Below are positions 1 through 8,258 of a DNA stretch of 64,000 nucleotides, in pieces. This stretch comes from an uncultured bacterium (GTDB lineage: Bacteria; Verrucomicrobiota; Lentisphaeria; Victivallales; UBA1829). Each line of letters begins with the position of its first letter. The stretch's first letter is position 1. The notes under the pieces were generated by a model, which saw nothing but the letters and a program-made list of their open reading frames with translations, made no database searches and was not told where the DNA came from. The stretch lies in assembly GCA_902778895.1 (NCBI GenBank), contig CACYZF010000005.1, positions 1 through 64,000 on the forward strand, read 5' to 3'. The position numbers and the translations under genes are program-made.

Positions 1-1
1 T

Positions 2-163
2 TTCATCCGAACGGTCGAGACGCGTCAGGGGCTCCAGATCGCCTGTCTGCAGGAGATCGCCTACGAAAACGGCTGGATGACGAAAGACGACATCCGCGAT
101 AGCGTGCAGGACATGCTCAAAACCGAGTACGGTCAATATCTGCTGAGGCTGATTGAGGAATGA
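2..163 (+). CDS. rmlA: glucose-1-phosphate thymidylyltransferase, C-terminal end (partial)
   Basis: The window opens inside this gene; only the last 53 codons are visible. The peptide contains FIRTVETRQGLQIACLQEIA and NGWMT, the typical C-terminal helical end of RmlA/RfbA. That enzyme makes dTDP-glucose from glucose-1-phosphate and dTTP, the first step of dTDP-L-rhamnose synthesis in the cytoplasm. The stop (161-163) overlaps the ATG of rmlC (160) as ATGA, so the two are translationally coupled in an rmlACD-type operon. The N-terminal catalytic part lies upstream of the window. The identity rests on the tail motif and on the rmlC-rmlD context. Confidence 0.9.
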   Translation, partial: FIRTVETRQGLQIACLQEIAYENGWMTKDDIRDSVQDMLKTEYGQYLLRLIEE

Positions 164-714
164 ACATCATCGAAACCGCTCTCCCCGGCGTGCTCATCCT
201 CGAGCCGAAAGTCTTCGGCGACGCCCGCGGGTATTTCTTTGAATCCTGGAACCTGGCAGCGTTCGAGGCCGCCGGCATCACGAACAAGTGGGTGCAGGAC
301 AACGAATCCAAATCGTGCTTCGGCGTGCTCCGCGGGCTGCATTATCAGGCCGCTCCATATACGCAGGCGAAGGTCGTGCGCGCGATCGTCGGCGCCGTGC
401 TGGACGTGGCGGTCGACATTCGCAAAGGCTCCCCGACCTACGGCAAACACGTCGCCGTGGAGCTTTCCGGCGAAAACAAACGTCAGCTGTACATCCCCCG
501 CGGTTTCGCGCACGGTTTCGTCGTGCTCAGCGACGAGGCCGTCTTCGCCTACAAGTGCGACAATGTCTACATGCCGTCCGCCGAACGCGGCATCATGTTC
601 AACGACCCGGACCTCGCCATCGACTGGCGCGTGAGACCCGGCCGGTGGAACCTCTCCGAAAAAGACAAAAAGCATCCCGTGTTCGCCGACATCACCCCAT
701 GGGAGGAAGCATGA
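160..714 (+). CDS. rmlC: dTDP-4-dehydrorhamnose 3,5-epimerase
   Basis: The 184-residue protein has the usual RmlC length. RGLHYQ carries the expected catalytic His (about residue 61), YIPRGFAHGF (111-120) is the family signature of the cupin fold, and AYKCDN carries the expected catalytic Tyr (about 131). It epimerises C3 and C5 of dTDP-4-keto-6-deoxyglucose. The start overlaps the rmlA stop and the stop overlaps the rmlD start, both as ATGA, so it is the middle gene of a tightly coupled operon. rmlB is not in the window and is presumably upstream or elsewhere. GC-rich like its neighbours. Confidence 0.95.
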   Translation: MNIIETALPGVLILEPKVFGDARGYFFESWNLAAFEAAGITNKWVQDNESKSCFGVLRGLHYQAAPYTQAKVVRAIVGAVLDVAVDIRKGSPTYGKHVAVELSGENKRQLYIPRGFAHGFVVLSDEAVFAYKCDNVYMPSAERGIMFNDPDLAIDWRVRPGRWNLSEKDKKHPVFADITPWEEA

Positions 715-1565
715 TGAAACTCCTCATCACCGGCGGCAAGGGCATGCTCGGACGCACGCTTCAGAATGAATTCAAAGACTGCGAGGTCGTGATCGCCGAC
801 CTCCCCGAGGCCGACATCACCGACGCCGCAGGGTTCGATGCATTTTTGGCAGCGAACAAACCCGACGCCGTGATTCACTGCGCCGCCATGACCGCGGTCG
901 ACAAATGCGAGAGCGAGATTGAGTTCGCCTACAAGCTCAACGCGTTCGGCACGGCAAACGTCGCAGCGGCATGTCACCGCAACGGCGTGCGCCTCATCGC
1001 AATCTCCACGGACTACGTGTTCGACGGAGATTCTGACCGCCCGTACAACGAATTCGACCGGGCGACCGGCGGAAATACGATCTACGGCAAAAGCAAGTTC
1101 GCCGGCGAGGAAGCCGTGCGGACGCACTGTCCTAACCATGTGATCTGCCGTATCTCGTGGTTGTACGGACACGGCGGTCCGAGTTTCGTCCATGCCATGA
1201 TGTCGCTGACCGACGGCACGCGTCCGATGCTGAAAGTTGTGGCGGACCAGCATGGCAACCCGACCTCGACGACTGCCGTCGTGCGCCAGCTCCGCAACAT
1301 TCTCGCGAATCCAAGCCTCGTCGGCACGTTCCACCTCACCTGCGGGGGCGAGGCCACGTGGTTCGAGTTTGCGCAGGAAATCTTCCGTCTCGCAGGCAAA
1401 ACGCAGGCGGTCTCCCCGTGTACCACCGATGAATTCCCCCGTCCCGCGCCGCGTCCGAAGAATTCCCGTCTCGACAAGATGATGCTCCGCCTCGCCGGAC
1501 TCCCTCCGATGCCAGACTGGCGTGACGCGCTTGCCGATTTCATGAAAAGTGAATTCCCCGGCTGA
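711..1565 (+). CDS. rmlD: dTDP-4-dehydrorhamnose reductase
   Basis: The 284-residue SDR-fold protein performs the last step to dTDP-L-rhamnose using NAD(P)H. Visible features are the nucleotide-binding GGKGMLG (residues 8-14), STDYVFDG near 100, the catalytic YGKSK (125-129) and a C-terminal part typical of RmlD. The start at 711 gives an ATGA overlap with rmlC and follows GGAGGAA; an ATG three bases later in the same frame is an equally possible start. The open frame extends further upstream, but that part is out-of-frame translation of rmlC. It supplies rhamnose donor for the glycosyltransferases downstream. Confidence 0.95.
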   Translation: MMKLLITGGKGMLGRTLQNEFKDCEVVIADLPEADITDAAGFDAFLAANKPDAVIHCAAMTAVDKCESEIEFAYKLNAFGTANVAAACHRNGVRLIAISTDYVFDGDSDRPYNEFDRATGGNTIYGKSKFAGEEAVRTHCPNHVICRISWLYGHGGPSFVHAMMSLTDGTRPMLKVVADQHGNPTSTTAVVRQLRNILANPSLVGTFHLTCGGEATWFEFAQEIFRLAGKTQAVSPCTTDEFPRPAPRPKNSRLDKMMLRLAGLPPMPDWRDALADFMKSEFPG

Positions 1566-1617
1566 AACATAATCCTCGCGCAACTTTCCATATAGGAAAG
1601 GGCTTTTAGGAAACACC

Positions 1618-2577
1618 ATGAATATTCTAATCCTAGGGGGCAGCGGATTCGTCGGCACTCGTCTGACTGAACTGCTCATAAAAGATCACCAGATCACGAT
1701 CGGCGACTTGGTGAAAAGCGAGTTCTATCCCGAGCTTTGGAAACACTGCGATGTCTGCGTAGACGATGATCTTCGGGCAGTGATGAAGGGACAGGACTGC
1801 GTAATCAACCTTGCCGCATCTCACCGCGACGACGTCAGACCTCTGTCGCTTTATACGCGCAACAACGTGGAGGGTGCTGAGCACGTCTGCAAGATCGCGA
1901 CGGAACTCGGGATCCGCCTGATCGTTTTCACGTCTTCGGTCGCGATCTACGGCTTCCCGGAGTACGAATACGACGAAGATGCGCCGAGGCACCCGTTCAA
2001 CGAATACGGCAGGACCAAGCTTCTTGCGGAAGCCGTGTACGAGAAATGGCAGAAAGCCGATCCGCAGAACATGCTCCACGTCGTCCGCCCGACCGTGATC
2101 TTCGGCGAACGCAACCGCGGCAACGTGTACAATCTCTTCAGGCAGCTCGCATCCGGCCGATTTATGATGGTCGGCAACGGCAAAAACAAGAAATCCATGG
2201 CCTATGTTGGGAATATCGTTGCATTCCTCAAATGGAATATCGAGGAGAACAAGCAGGCGTATTCTGTGTACAACTACATCGATAAACCCGATTTCGATAT
2301 GAATGATTTGGTCAACGGATTCGAAAAGACTTTAGGTAAAAAGCTTCCTCCGGTCAGGTTGCCATACTGCCTCGGTCTCTTAGGCGGCTATTGCTTTGAT
2401 CTCTTGGCGTTCATCACGCGCCGCACTTATCCAATCAGTTCCATTCGCGTGAAGAAATTCTGTGCACAAACGGTGTTCTCTTCTGAAAAAATGCAGAAAT
2501 CCGGCTTCCAGCCTCCGTTCGACATGCAGGAAGCGCTGCGCAGGACGGTGAATTTTGAGTTCAGCAATCAGAAATAA
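1618..2577 (+). CDS. NAD-dependent sugar epimerase/dehydratase, copy 1
   Basis: A 319-residue extended-SDR protein: GGSGFVGTR (7-15) binds NAD, and SSV (106-108) with YGRTK (130-134) form the Ser/Tyr/Lys catalytic set. It should act on a nucleotide sugar, perhaps a UDP-hexose or UDP-N-acetylhexosamine C4 epimerisation, but the substrate cannot be read from sequence. It differs from the protein at 46813-47772 at only 19 of 319 positions by my manual count, while many third codon positions differ. A third, collapsed remnant of the gene lies near 51.35-51.45 kb. It is preceded by AGGAAA and by a short gap after rmlD. The repeated presence suggests a conserved entry module of these loci. Confidence 0.8.
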   Translation: MNILILGGSGFVGTRLTELLIKDHQITIGDLVKSEFYPELWKHCDVCVDDDLRAVMKGQDCVINLAASHRDDVRPLSLYTRNNVEGAEHVCKIATELGIRLIVFTSSVAIYGFPEYEYDEDAPRHPFNEYGRTKLLAEAVYEKWQKADPQNMLHVVRPTVIFGERNRGNVYNLFRQLASGRFMMVGNGKNKKSMAYVGNIVAFLKWNIEENKQAYSVYNYIDKPDFDMNDLVNGFEKTLGKKLPPVRLPYCLGLLGGYCFDLLAFITRRTYPISSIRVKKFCAQTVFSSEKMQKSGFQPPFDMQEALRRTVNFEFSNQK

Positions 2578-2627
2578 ATAGATTTGTTTTTTAACGATTT
2601 CTACACAAAGAAAAATGTATCGATCTC

Positions 2628-2699
2628 ATGATTTCGATCATGGTGAAGACGGTCAAGTCCCCCATTTCCGACAACGAGCTCAAAAAGATCACGACTTAA
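2628..2699 (+). pseudogene. short orphan reading frame, possible gene tail
   Basis: Between the epimerase stop and the next glycosyltransferase, a 23-residue frame starting MISIMVKTVKS and ending ELKKITT is more GC-rich than its AT-rich surroundings. It reads like the C-terminal end of a lost gene, but I do not recognise the family and it may be chance. The rest of 2578-2745 shows nothing recognisable. Confidence 0.2.
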
Positions 2700-2745
2700 T
2701 CTGCGTTACCAGTAAACGATAGCAATCAAGAGGATTTTTTCGTAG

Positions 2746-3579
2746 ATGGATGGTGTGGATAACGGATACTCAGTTCTGATGAGTGTTTATCTCAAGGAAA
2801 AGGCAGAGTATCTCCAGCAAGCGATGAACAGCATATGGGAACAGACGATTCCTACAGATGATTTTGTTCTCGTCTGCGATGGGCCGCTGACGCCGGAGCT
2901 TGACGCTGCGATTGACAATATGCTGGCAAACCATCCGGAGACACTGCATGTGGTACGGCTTGAGAAAAATGGTGGTTTGGGGAATGCGCTGAATGCCGGG
3001 ATCAAAGAATGCCGGCATGAACTTGTTGCCCGTATGGATTCTGACGATATCAGCATGCCAGACCGGTGTGAAAAACAGTTGGCGGTGTTCCGGGAACATC
3101 CAGAGGTGAGTGTGGTAAGCGGTATCGTGGAAGAGTTCACTGTGTCCCCGGATCAAATAGAGGCTCGGCGCATTCCGCCGGAGACTCAAAATGAAATACT
3201 GCTGTTCGCCAAGCAGCGGAATCCATTTAATCACCCCTGTGTGATGTACAGGAAAAACGCTGTTGAGTCAGCAGGCGGATATCAGGACTTCTACCTGTTA
3301 GAGGATTATTACCTCTGGATTCGAATGCTTCAGAAAGGTTTCATCGGTTTCAATCTTCAACAGCCGTTGCTCTGGATGCGAGCGGGATCTGAAATGTATA
3401 AACGGCGGGCGGGATGGAAATATGCAAAAAGTCAGAAAGCACTTTTTAAGTATATGAGGACCATCGGGTTCATAGGAGCTGGGGAGTACATGAAGAGTGT
3501 GGTTGTACGGACTGTATCTTCAATCACGCCGAACTGCATTCGTGAGTTTATGTTTAAAATGGTCATGAGGAAGAGATGA
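2746..3579 (+). CDS. glycosyltransferase family 2
   Basis: A 277-residue GT-A fold enzyme. YSVLMSVYLKEKAEYL opens the domain, NGGLGNALN (75-83) is the usual nucleotide-proximal loop, and ARMDSDDISMPDR carries the DxD metal/nucleotide motif (about 98-101). The later LLEDYYLWIRM is the typical acceptor-side ED motif. It probably transfers a hexose or 6-deoxyhexose to a lipid-linked repeat unit at the inner face of the membrane. The short C-terminal tail is basic and hydrophobic. It is AT-richer than the rml and epimerase genes before it, which suggests a separate origin. Donor and acceptor are not predictable. Confidence 0.85.
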   Translation: MDGVDNGYSVLMSVYLKEKAEYLQQAMNSIWEQTIPTDDFVLVCDGPLTPELDAAIDNMLANHPETLHVVRLEKNGGLGNALNAGIKECRHELVARMDSDDISMPDRCEKQLAVFREHPEVSVVSGIVEEFTVSPDQIEARRIPPETQNEILLFAKQRNPFNHPCVMYRKNAVESAGGYQDFYLLEDYYLWIRMLQKGFIGFNLQQPLLWMRAGSEMYKRRAGWKYAKSQKALFKYMRTIGFIGAGEYMKSVVVRTVSSITPNCIREFMFKMVMRKR

Positions 3580-3597
3580 GCGTGGAAAGGGATTGAA

Positions 3598-3711
3598 ATG
3601 GATTATAAACGCATCCTGCCGATTGAGGACGCGATTAGAATCGTTCCAGACAAATCATATGGCAACGAGCAAATGATCCCTGATGGATGGATTAAGATTC
3701 CGGTGGAGTGA
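3598..3711 (+). pseudogene. C-terminal remnant of a GT11 alpha-1,2-fucosyltransferase
   Basis: A 37-residue frame ends with AIRIVPDKSYGNEQMIPDGW and then IKIPVE. This matches the end of the intact GT11 enzyme at 10741-11622, which reads PIRIVPARRFGNLHMIPDSW and then IKISVE, both followed directly by the stop. Only the tail survives, so a second fucosyltransferase gene was lost here, probably during insertion or replacement of the flanking GT2 genes. The next gene starts 6 bases after the stop. Confidence 0.8.
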
Positions 3712-3717
3712 AGAAAG

Positions 3718-4623
3718 ATGATACCAGTCAAGTATGCCGTTATCATTCTCAATTATAATACGATTGAGGATGCAGTAAATGCTGCGAAAAGCGTAATCGA
3801 CAATGCCAGAACAGATGATTATGTTATTTGCATTGCCGATAACGCCTCTTCAAAGATGGAAGATAGGAAAAGGCTGCAAAGTATATCTCTGCATCACACG
3901 ATAACTTGTCAGCTTGAGAAAAATGACGGATATGCGAAGGGAAACAACAAGGCGATTGATCACCTGTTAAAAACTTATGCGCCTCAATATGTCGTTATCA
4001 TGAACCCTGATGTATTCCTCCTTGAGAGTGGAACAATAGAAGGGCTTATCGACGGATTTGAAGAAGAAGGCGCAGTTGGCGGGCAACCATTGGTTTGGAA
4101 CTGCCATTACGGGGATGATCCAACAATCCAGCAAAACATTAGAAAAGTTCCCGACTATAAGGATCTTCGTATTTTGATGCTAAAACCTCTGCGCTTCTTT
4201 CACGGAAAGCGGTACAGAGAGTTTGTTTATGCCGATCAGATGCCCTACAAGGAGCATATTCGCTATTACGTTCCTAGCGGTGCGTTCTTCATCCTCAGAA
4301 CAGATGTGTTTCAAGAGATCGGTTTGTTTGATGACCATACTTTTCTCTACTATGAGGAGCACATTTTAGGGTATAAGCTTCGACAAAAAGGACTGGAGCT
4401 GCTGTTCATGCCTGAGTATAAAGTAAGACATGAGCATGGAAAGTCGACAGGATCAAACAGATTTATGTTTAATAAAAAAACTTCTGATATTGGAATGGAG
4501 TCGGCGCTTTACTATGCGGAGAAATATGTCGGAATAAGTGAGAAACAAAAGCGACACCTGATTATTCTCCATTCCATCAACAACTTTATGATGCGAATGC
4601 TGTTTAGTCTAAAGGGGAAATAA
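3718..4623 (+). CDS. glycosyltransferase family 2, rhamnosyltransferase-like
   Basis: A 301-residue GT2 protein with VIILNYNTIEDAV at the start, NDGYAKGNNKAI (69-80) and VIMNPDVFL with the NPD variant of DxD (96-98). These are the hallmarks of the WbbL/RfbF-type rhamnosyltransferase branch. The later PSGAFFILRTDVF and GLFDDHTFLYYEE fit the same group. dTDP-rhamnose made by the upstream rml genes is a reasonable donor, but that is inference. It is preceded by GAAGAAAG and a 6-base gap after the fucosyltransferase remnant. Confidence 0.85.
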   Translation: MIPVKYAVIILNYNTIEDAVNAAKSVIDNARTDDYVICIADNASSKMEDRKRLQSISLHHTITCQLEKNDGYAKGNNKAIDHLLKTYAPQYVVIMNPDVFLLESGTIEGLIDGFEEEGAVGGQPLVWNCHYGDDPTIQQNIRKVPDYKDLRILMLKPLRFFHGKRYREFVYADQMPYKEHIRYYVPSGAFFILRTDVFQEIGLFDDHTFLYYEEHILGYKLRQKGLELLFMPEYKVRHEHGKSTGSNRFMFNKKTSDIGMESALYYAEKYVGISEKQKRHLIILHSINNFMMRMLFSLKGK

Positions 4624-4655
4624 CAGCAGACCAAGCAAAAGCAGGATGAAATAAC

Positions 4656-6035
4656 GTGAAAAAAGATATTGTAAGAGTCTTTGGTTCTAACCTCATCAAA
4701 ATGCTCGTTACGTTGTTGACGACATTTGTTGTTCCCATGATTTTGTCCGTGGAAAACTACGGATACTATAAGCTTTATGTGTTCTATGCTTCATATATAG
4801 GAATTTCACATCTCGGGTTCTGTGATGGTGTTTATCTCAAATATGGTGGTGTAGACATCAATAATGTCCGCAGGGATGAAATAGTCTCAGATTGGAGTTC
4901 ACTCCTTGTTTATGAAGCCTTCGTTGCTGTCGCAATTGCAATTGCTGGCATCATTCAACATGACATTATCATTATATGCCTGGGAGCCACTGCTATTCCC
5001 ACTGTACTGTTTACGTTTTACACATACGTTTATCAGGCAACCGGCGATTTTACGCATTACACGCGTATAATGAATCTTTCAACGGCTATCAACTTGGTCG
5101 TAAACCTGGTTCTTGTACTGTTGAGGATTGATGATTTCAGACCATTTATCATTTGCAATGTCCTCATTCAGGTTGTTTCGTTCATAATAGGTTCGATATC
5201 ATTTCACAAGAGAAACTGGCTTGGATTAACCGGTTTTTCCTTAAAGCAATTGGAAAACCTGATTTTGGCTGGTTTTCTCCTGATGGTTGGAAATTTTGCG
5301 TACACGCTGTTCATTGGAATTGATAAATGGTTTATTAAGTTTACTATGGGGATAACAGATTTCTCCATGTACTCGTTTGCCGGACAGCTGCTGACAGTGG
5401 TCAATATGTTTATCACACCGATTTCGATGACGCTGTACAGTAATATAAGCAGGCGTAAAGAACAGGCTTTTGAGATAAGAATCAAGAAGATGCTGGTTAC
5501 TTTTCTGATGGTGTTCCCGGTGGCTATCTATGTATTAGCATTTATCATCAGACATTTTATGAAGCAGTATATTCCAGCGATCGGCGTGGCTTCAGTACTT
5601 CTTATCACGCAGCTGTTCTTGTCACTGAACCTTTCGGTATTCATCAACATGTATAAGGCATACAAGAAACAAAAGGAATATTTCATCAGGCTGGTTATCG
5701 CCCTATGTATTGCTTGCATACTCGATCTGATCGTTTATCTCACTGGACCGAACACCATGGGGTATGCATTTGCAACGCTGATTAGCTGCTTAATTTGGCT
5801 TGCCCTGAATATGAAATACTTCACTCACCTCATGCCGGGCTGGAAAGAATTTATCTATGTTCTTGCTACGATGGGTACTTATCTGTTGACCTTGTTTGTA
5901 AGCAATGAGATTATCAGATGCCTGATTTTTGTCCCGACATATCTTCTTCTTACGCAATGTTTCATGCGTGAGGAATGGAAGTATGCAATCTCAACGGGGA
6001 AGAAAGCTGTTGCCCGAATAGGCATAAAGTGCTGA
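4656..6035 (+). CDS. Wzx-type polysaccharide flippase (MATE/MOP superfamily)
   Basis: The 459-residue polytopic protein has roughly 12 hydrophobic segments and no large soluble domain. It begins KKDIVRVFGSNLIKMLVTLL and carries the YGYYKLYVFYASY pattern after TM1, as in O-antigen and capsule flippases. It would move the lipid-linked repeat unit across the inner membrane. The start codon is GTG (4656) with GCAGGA upstream; there is no ATG near the first helix. It follows the glycosyltransferase by 32 bases, so probably the same transcript. A second, unrelated flippase of the MurJ type serves locus 2. Confidence 0.85.
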   Translation: MKKDIVRVFGSNLIKMLVTLLTTFVVPMILSVENYGYYKLYVFYASYIGISHLGFCDGVYLKYGGVDINNVRRDEIVSDWSSLLVYEAFVAVAIAIAGIIQHDIIIICLGATAIPTVLFTFYTYVYQATGDFTHYTRIMNLSTAINLVVNLVLVLLRIDDFRPFIICNVLIQVVSFIIGSISFHKRNWLGLTGFSLKQLENLILAGFLLMVGNFAYTLFIGIDKWFIKFTMGITDFSMYSFAGQLLTVVNMFITPISMTLYSNISRRKEQAFEIRIKKMLVTFLMVFPVAIYVLAFIIRHFMKQYIPAIGVASVLLITQLFLSLNLSVFINMYKAYKKQKEYFIRLVIALCIACILDLIVYLTGPNTMGYAFATLISCLIWLALNMKYFTHLMPGWKEFIYVLATMGTYLLTLFVSNEIIRCLIFVPTYLLLTQCFMREEWKYAISTGKKAVARIGIKC

Positions 6036-6662
6036 GTCTTTGGATATGAGCGCCTTACGGGCGGGCAAAAGCAGTCGAATATACATAGCGCTGTTTGCGG
6101 CGATATTTTTTGTCGCCAATTTCAACGCCTTGTTACAAGTTACCTCGCATAGCGCTCACCTTCATTTGCCTTCCGTTTCCTGAAATAGCAATTATTAAGT
6201 TTTTGGGGAGGACGACGTCCACATCTCTGTAGTCAATAGCACTGCCGCAATTGGCTTATATATCCTATGATGGTCATAGGAATTGCTCTTCAGCTAACAG
6301 GCGGTGAAAGAACCTCAATCTTTATCAGAAATGGTCAACATATTTTCCGAAGATGCCAGAAAATGTGATGAGAATGGGCTTTCATTTTGTTTGCGATAAT
6401 CCGCGGGAGTTCTTGTCTGGAGTCTGATGTCCACCCCTCTGGAAGGTGTCATTAATACGATGTGTTTGGGTATTGGAAGGCTCCTAAATTCTGTTGACAC
6501 CCAAGCAATGAGCTCTCTGAATATTCTATGACAGGGGAAATCATACATGGGATATTCCCCCCCAAGCTCTTCGACGATCCAACACACTTATATCCACCAA
6601 ATCAGGAAATCTGTTTAACCCACGGGTTACAATGGATTGGTTTCTAAAATAAAAGGAAAAAA
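6036..6662. other. intergenic region with diverged repeat (copy 1)
   Basis: This 627-base gap holds no convincing gene. The stretch about 6405-6545 is a diverged copy of about 16305-16455; shared blocks include CCCCTCTGGAAGGTG and a CCAAAGCAA/CCAAGCAA block. A reverse-strand frame (6315-6587) translates with some similarity to the same strand of the second copy (shared PSRG and PK.I.L), so both may be remnants of one old gene or element. I could not name it. The following gene has an AAAAGGAAAAAA-type ribosome site. Confidence 0.4.
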
Positions 6663-7799
6663 ATGAATCCCGTAGTTTTTGTCTCCGGCTGTTATGATAT
6701 GCTTCACAGCGGACATATCGCATTTTTCGAGGAAGCTGCATCGTATGGCGATTTATATGTAGGGCTTGGCTCGGATCAAACGATTTGGAAGCTGAAAGGC
6801 CGCAGGACGATCAATAATGAAAGCGAACGCCTTTATATGGTCAAGTCAATTCGCTATGTGAAAGACGCATGGATCAATTCCGGAAGCGGGATCATGGATT
6901 TCGAAAAGGAAGTCCGGGAATTGAAGCCAGATATTTTCTTTGTAAATTCCGATGGTTACACGCCGGAAAAGGAAGCATTCTGCAAGGAGCTTGGTATCAA
7001 ACTCATCGTCAGCAAACGCATTCCGAGTGCAGGTCTCCCGGCGAGATCCACGACCTCGCTTCGTCAGGAATGCCGCATTCCGTATCGCGTGGAGCTGTGC
7101 GGTGGCTGGCTTGACCAACCAAGCGTGAATTCACTGGTTCCCGGCTCCGTAATCGTGATGTCGATTGAACCGACGATTGAGTTCAACGACAAAAGCGGCA
7201 TGGCAACAAGTTCGCGCAAGAAAGCAATCGAACTTTGGCAAACGCAGATCCCGGCAGGAAATCGCGAACAGCTCGCCAAACTGATTTTTTGTGTCGAGAA
7301 TCCTCCGGGGACAAAAACGATCAGCGGATCACAAGATCAACTCGGTATTCTTCTTCCGGGGTTAAACAAGCTCAATTATGATAATGGCTACTGGCCTGTT
7401 TCCATAGAAAGCATCACGGATGATGAATCATTGAATTTCATAGCAGAACATCTCTATCTGATCCAGCTCCCGCAACGAAAGCAGAACTACAATGTTCTCG
7501 GCAATACAAATATCAATTCAGCGAGTGCAAAACGGCTTGCCGATGCAACGGAGCGTTGCTGGGCTGCGATAAAGGCTCGAGATGTGAGCGACTGGGGTAA
7601 AGCAACAGCTGAGTGTTTTGAGGCTCAACTTGAAATGTATCCTGCGATGTCAACTCCAGATGTTCAAAAAGCTTTTTTTCAATACCGAGATCAAGCATAC
7701 GGTTGGAAACTCACTGGTTGTGGAGGCGGGGGATATTTGATTTTGGTTTCCGACAATCCGATTCCCAAAGCTATTCGTGTTGTTCCCTGCCACACATAG
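6663..7799 (+). CDS. bifunctional cytidylyltransferase / GHMP sugar kinase fusion
   Basis: A 378-residue two-domain protein. Residues 1 to about 135 form an HxGH nucleotidyltransferase of the RfaE2/TagD class: SGCYDMLHSGH with HSGH at 15-18, then LKGRRTINNESERL, ending near ARSTTS. Residues about 137-378 resemble a GHMP kinase: PYRVELCGGWLD, GMATSSR as a variant of the ATP loop, GSQDQLGILLPGL with the likely catalytic Asp, and TGCGGGGYLIL as the C-terminal motif. By analogy with HldE and Fkp it should phosphorylate a sugar and then activate the sugar phosphate as an NDP (probably CDP or ADP) derivative. The substrate is unknown. The combination of these two folds is unusual. Monocistronic-looking, flanked by gaps. 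Confidence 0.75.
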   Translation: MNPVVFVSGCYDMLHSGHIAFFEEAASYGDLYVGLGSDQTIWKLKGRRTINNESERLYMVKSIRYVKDAWINSGSGIMDFEKEVRELKPDIFFVNSDGYTPEKEAFCKELGIKLIVSKRIPSAGLPARSTTSLRQECRIPYRVELCGGWLDQPSVNSLVPGSVIVMSIEPTIEFNDKSGMATSSRKKAIELWQTQIPAGNREQLAKLIFCVENPPGTKTISGSQDQLGILLPGLNKLNYDNGYWPVSIESITDDESLNFIAEHLYLIQLPQRKQNYNVLGNTNINSASAKRLADATERCWAAIKARDVSDWGKATAECFEAQLEMYPAMSTPDVQKAFFQYRDQAYGWKLTGCGGGGYLILVSDNPIPKAIRVVPCHT

Positions 7800-8258
7800 A
7801 ATCTATATTTTTTTGTCTTTTGATTTGAATACAATCACAAATAAAATAAAAACGGAAAGAGCAGGATTATAGTAGCGAACTATTATCGAATACCTTTCAT
7901 TATGTATACTATATTGAAACCATCTTGAATCAATTTCTCAGGCGTCACAAATCCCCATTTTCTTCTATAAAAATTAAAATAACTTCTTAAAACCAACAAA
8001 TTTATTCGGTTGGGTTTAATACCCCGCTCCTTGGGGCGGCTTAGAAATAATCGAAAAACTCTATGCTGTCCAAATCTGGGTTAAACCTCGGTTGTGTTTT
8101 TGCGTCCGGCTCGATTCCGAGCCGTGTACGGTCGGGCGTAATACCGAGAGGCTTGCCTCGCGGATAGCCTGACCGGAAGCAAAAACTTTATTTATCTTCA
8201 TTCAAACAACAATCATTCAACTTTTTCAAACAAAAAAATAATCAAAACAGAAAAAAAT
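7800..8258. other. intergenic region, AT-rich with a GC-rich structured block
   Basis: There is no gene in this 459-base gap. Most of it is AT-rich; the GC-rich block at about 8090-8184 is described separately. It ends in an A-rich leader without an obvious ribosome site before 8259. Confidence 0.5.
8095..8184. repeat. structured palindromic element
   Basis: The block is closed by an inverted repeat: GTTTTTGC..CCGG at 8095-8108 and CCGG..GCAAAAAC at the other end. Inside are a perfect hairpin (CGGCTCG, ATTC loop, CGAGCCG) and a second short one (GGC TT GCC with flanking CGAG/CTCG). A shortened relative occurs near 52701-52732, where GTTTTTGCGTCCGGC is followed closely by GAAGCAAAAA. This could be a mobile palindromic element or a transcribed structured RNA; I cannot decide. 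Confidence 0.45.

Noticed and set aside
567..1679. 370-codon reverse-strand open frame opposite rmlD and rmlC
   Set aside because: Antisense shadow of two certain GC-rich genes; no family motif.
6315..6587. 90-codon reverse frame as a real gene
   Set aside because: Shared with the 16.3 kb repeat only in broken form, without a ribosome site; treated as a remnant.
8095..8184. Group II intron domain V
   Set aside because: A GAGCCG-like string is present, but the expected domain V stem and tetraloop do not fold; kept only as a structured element.
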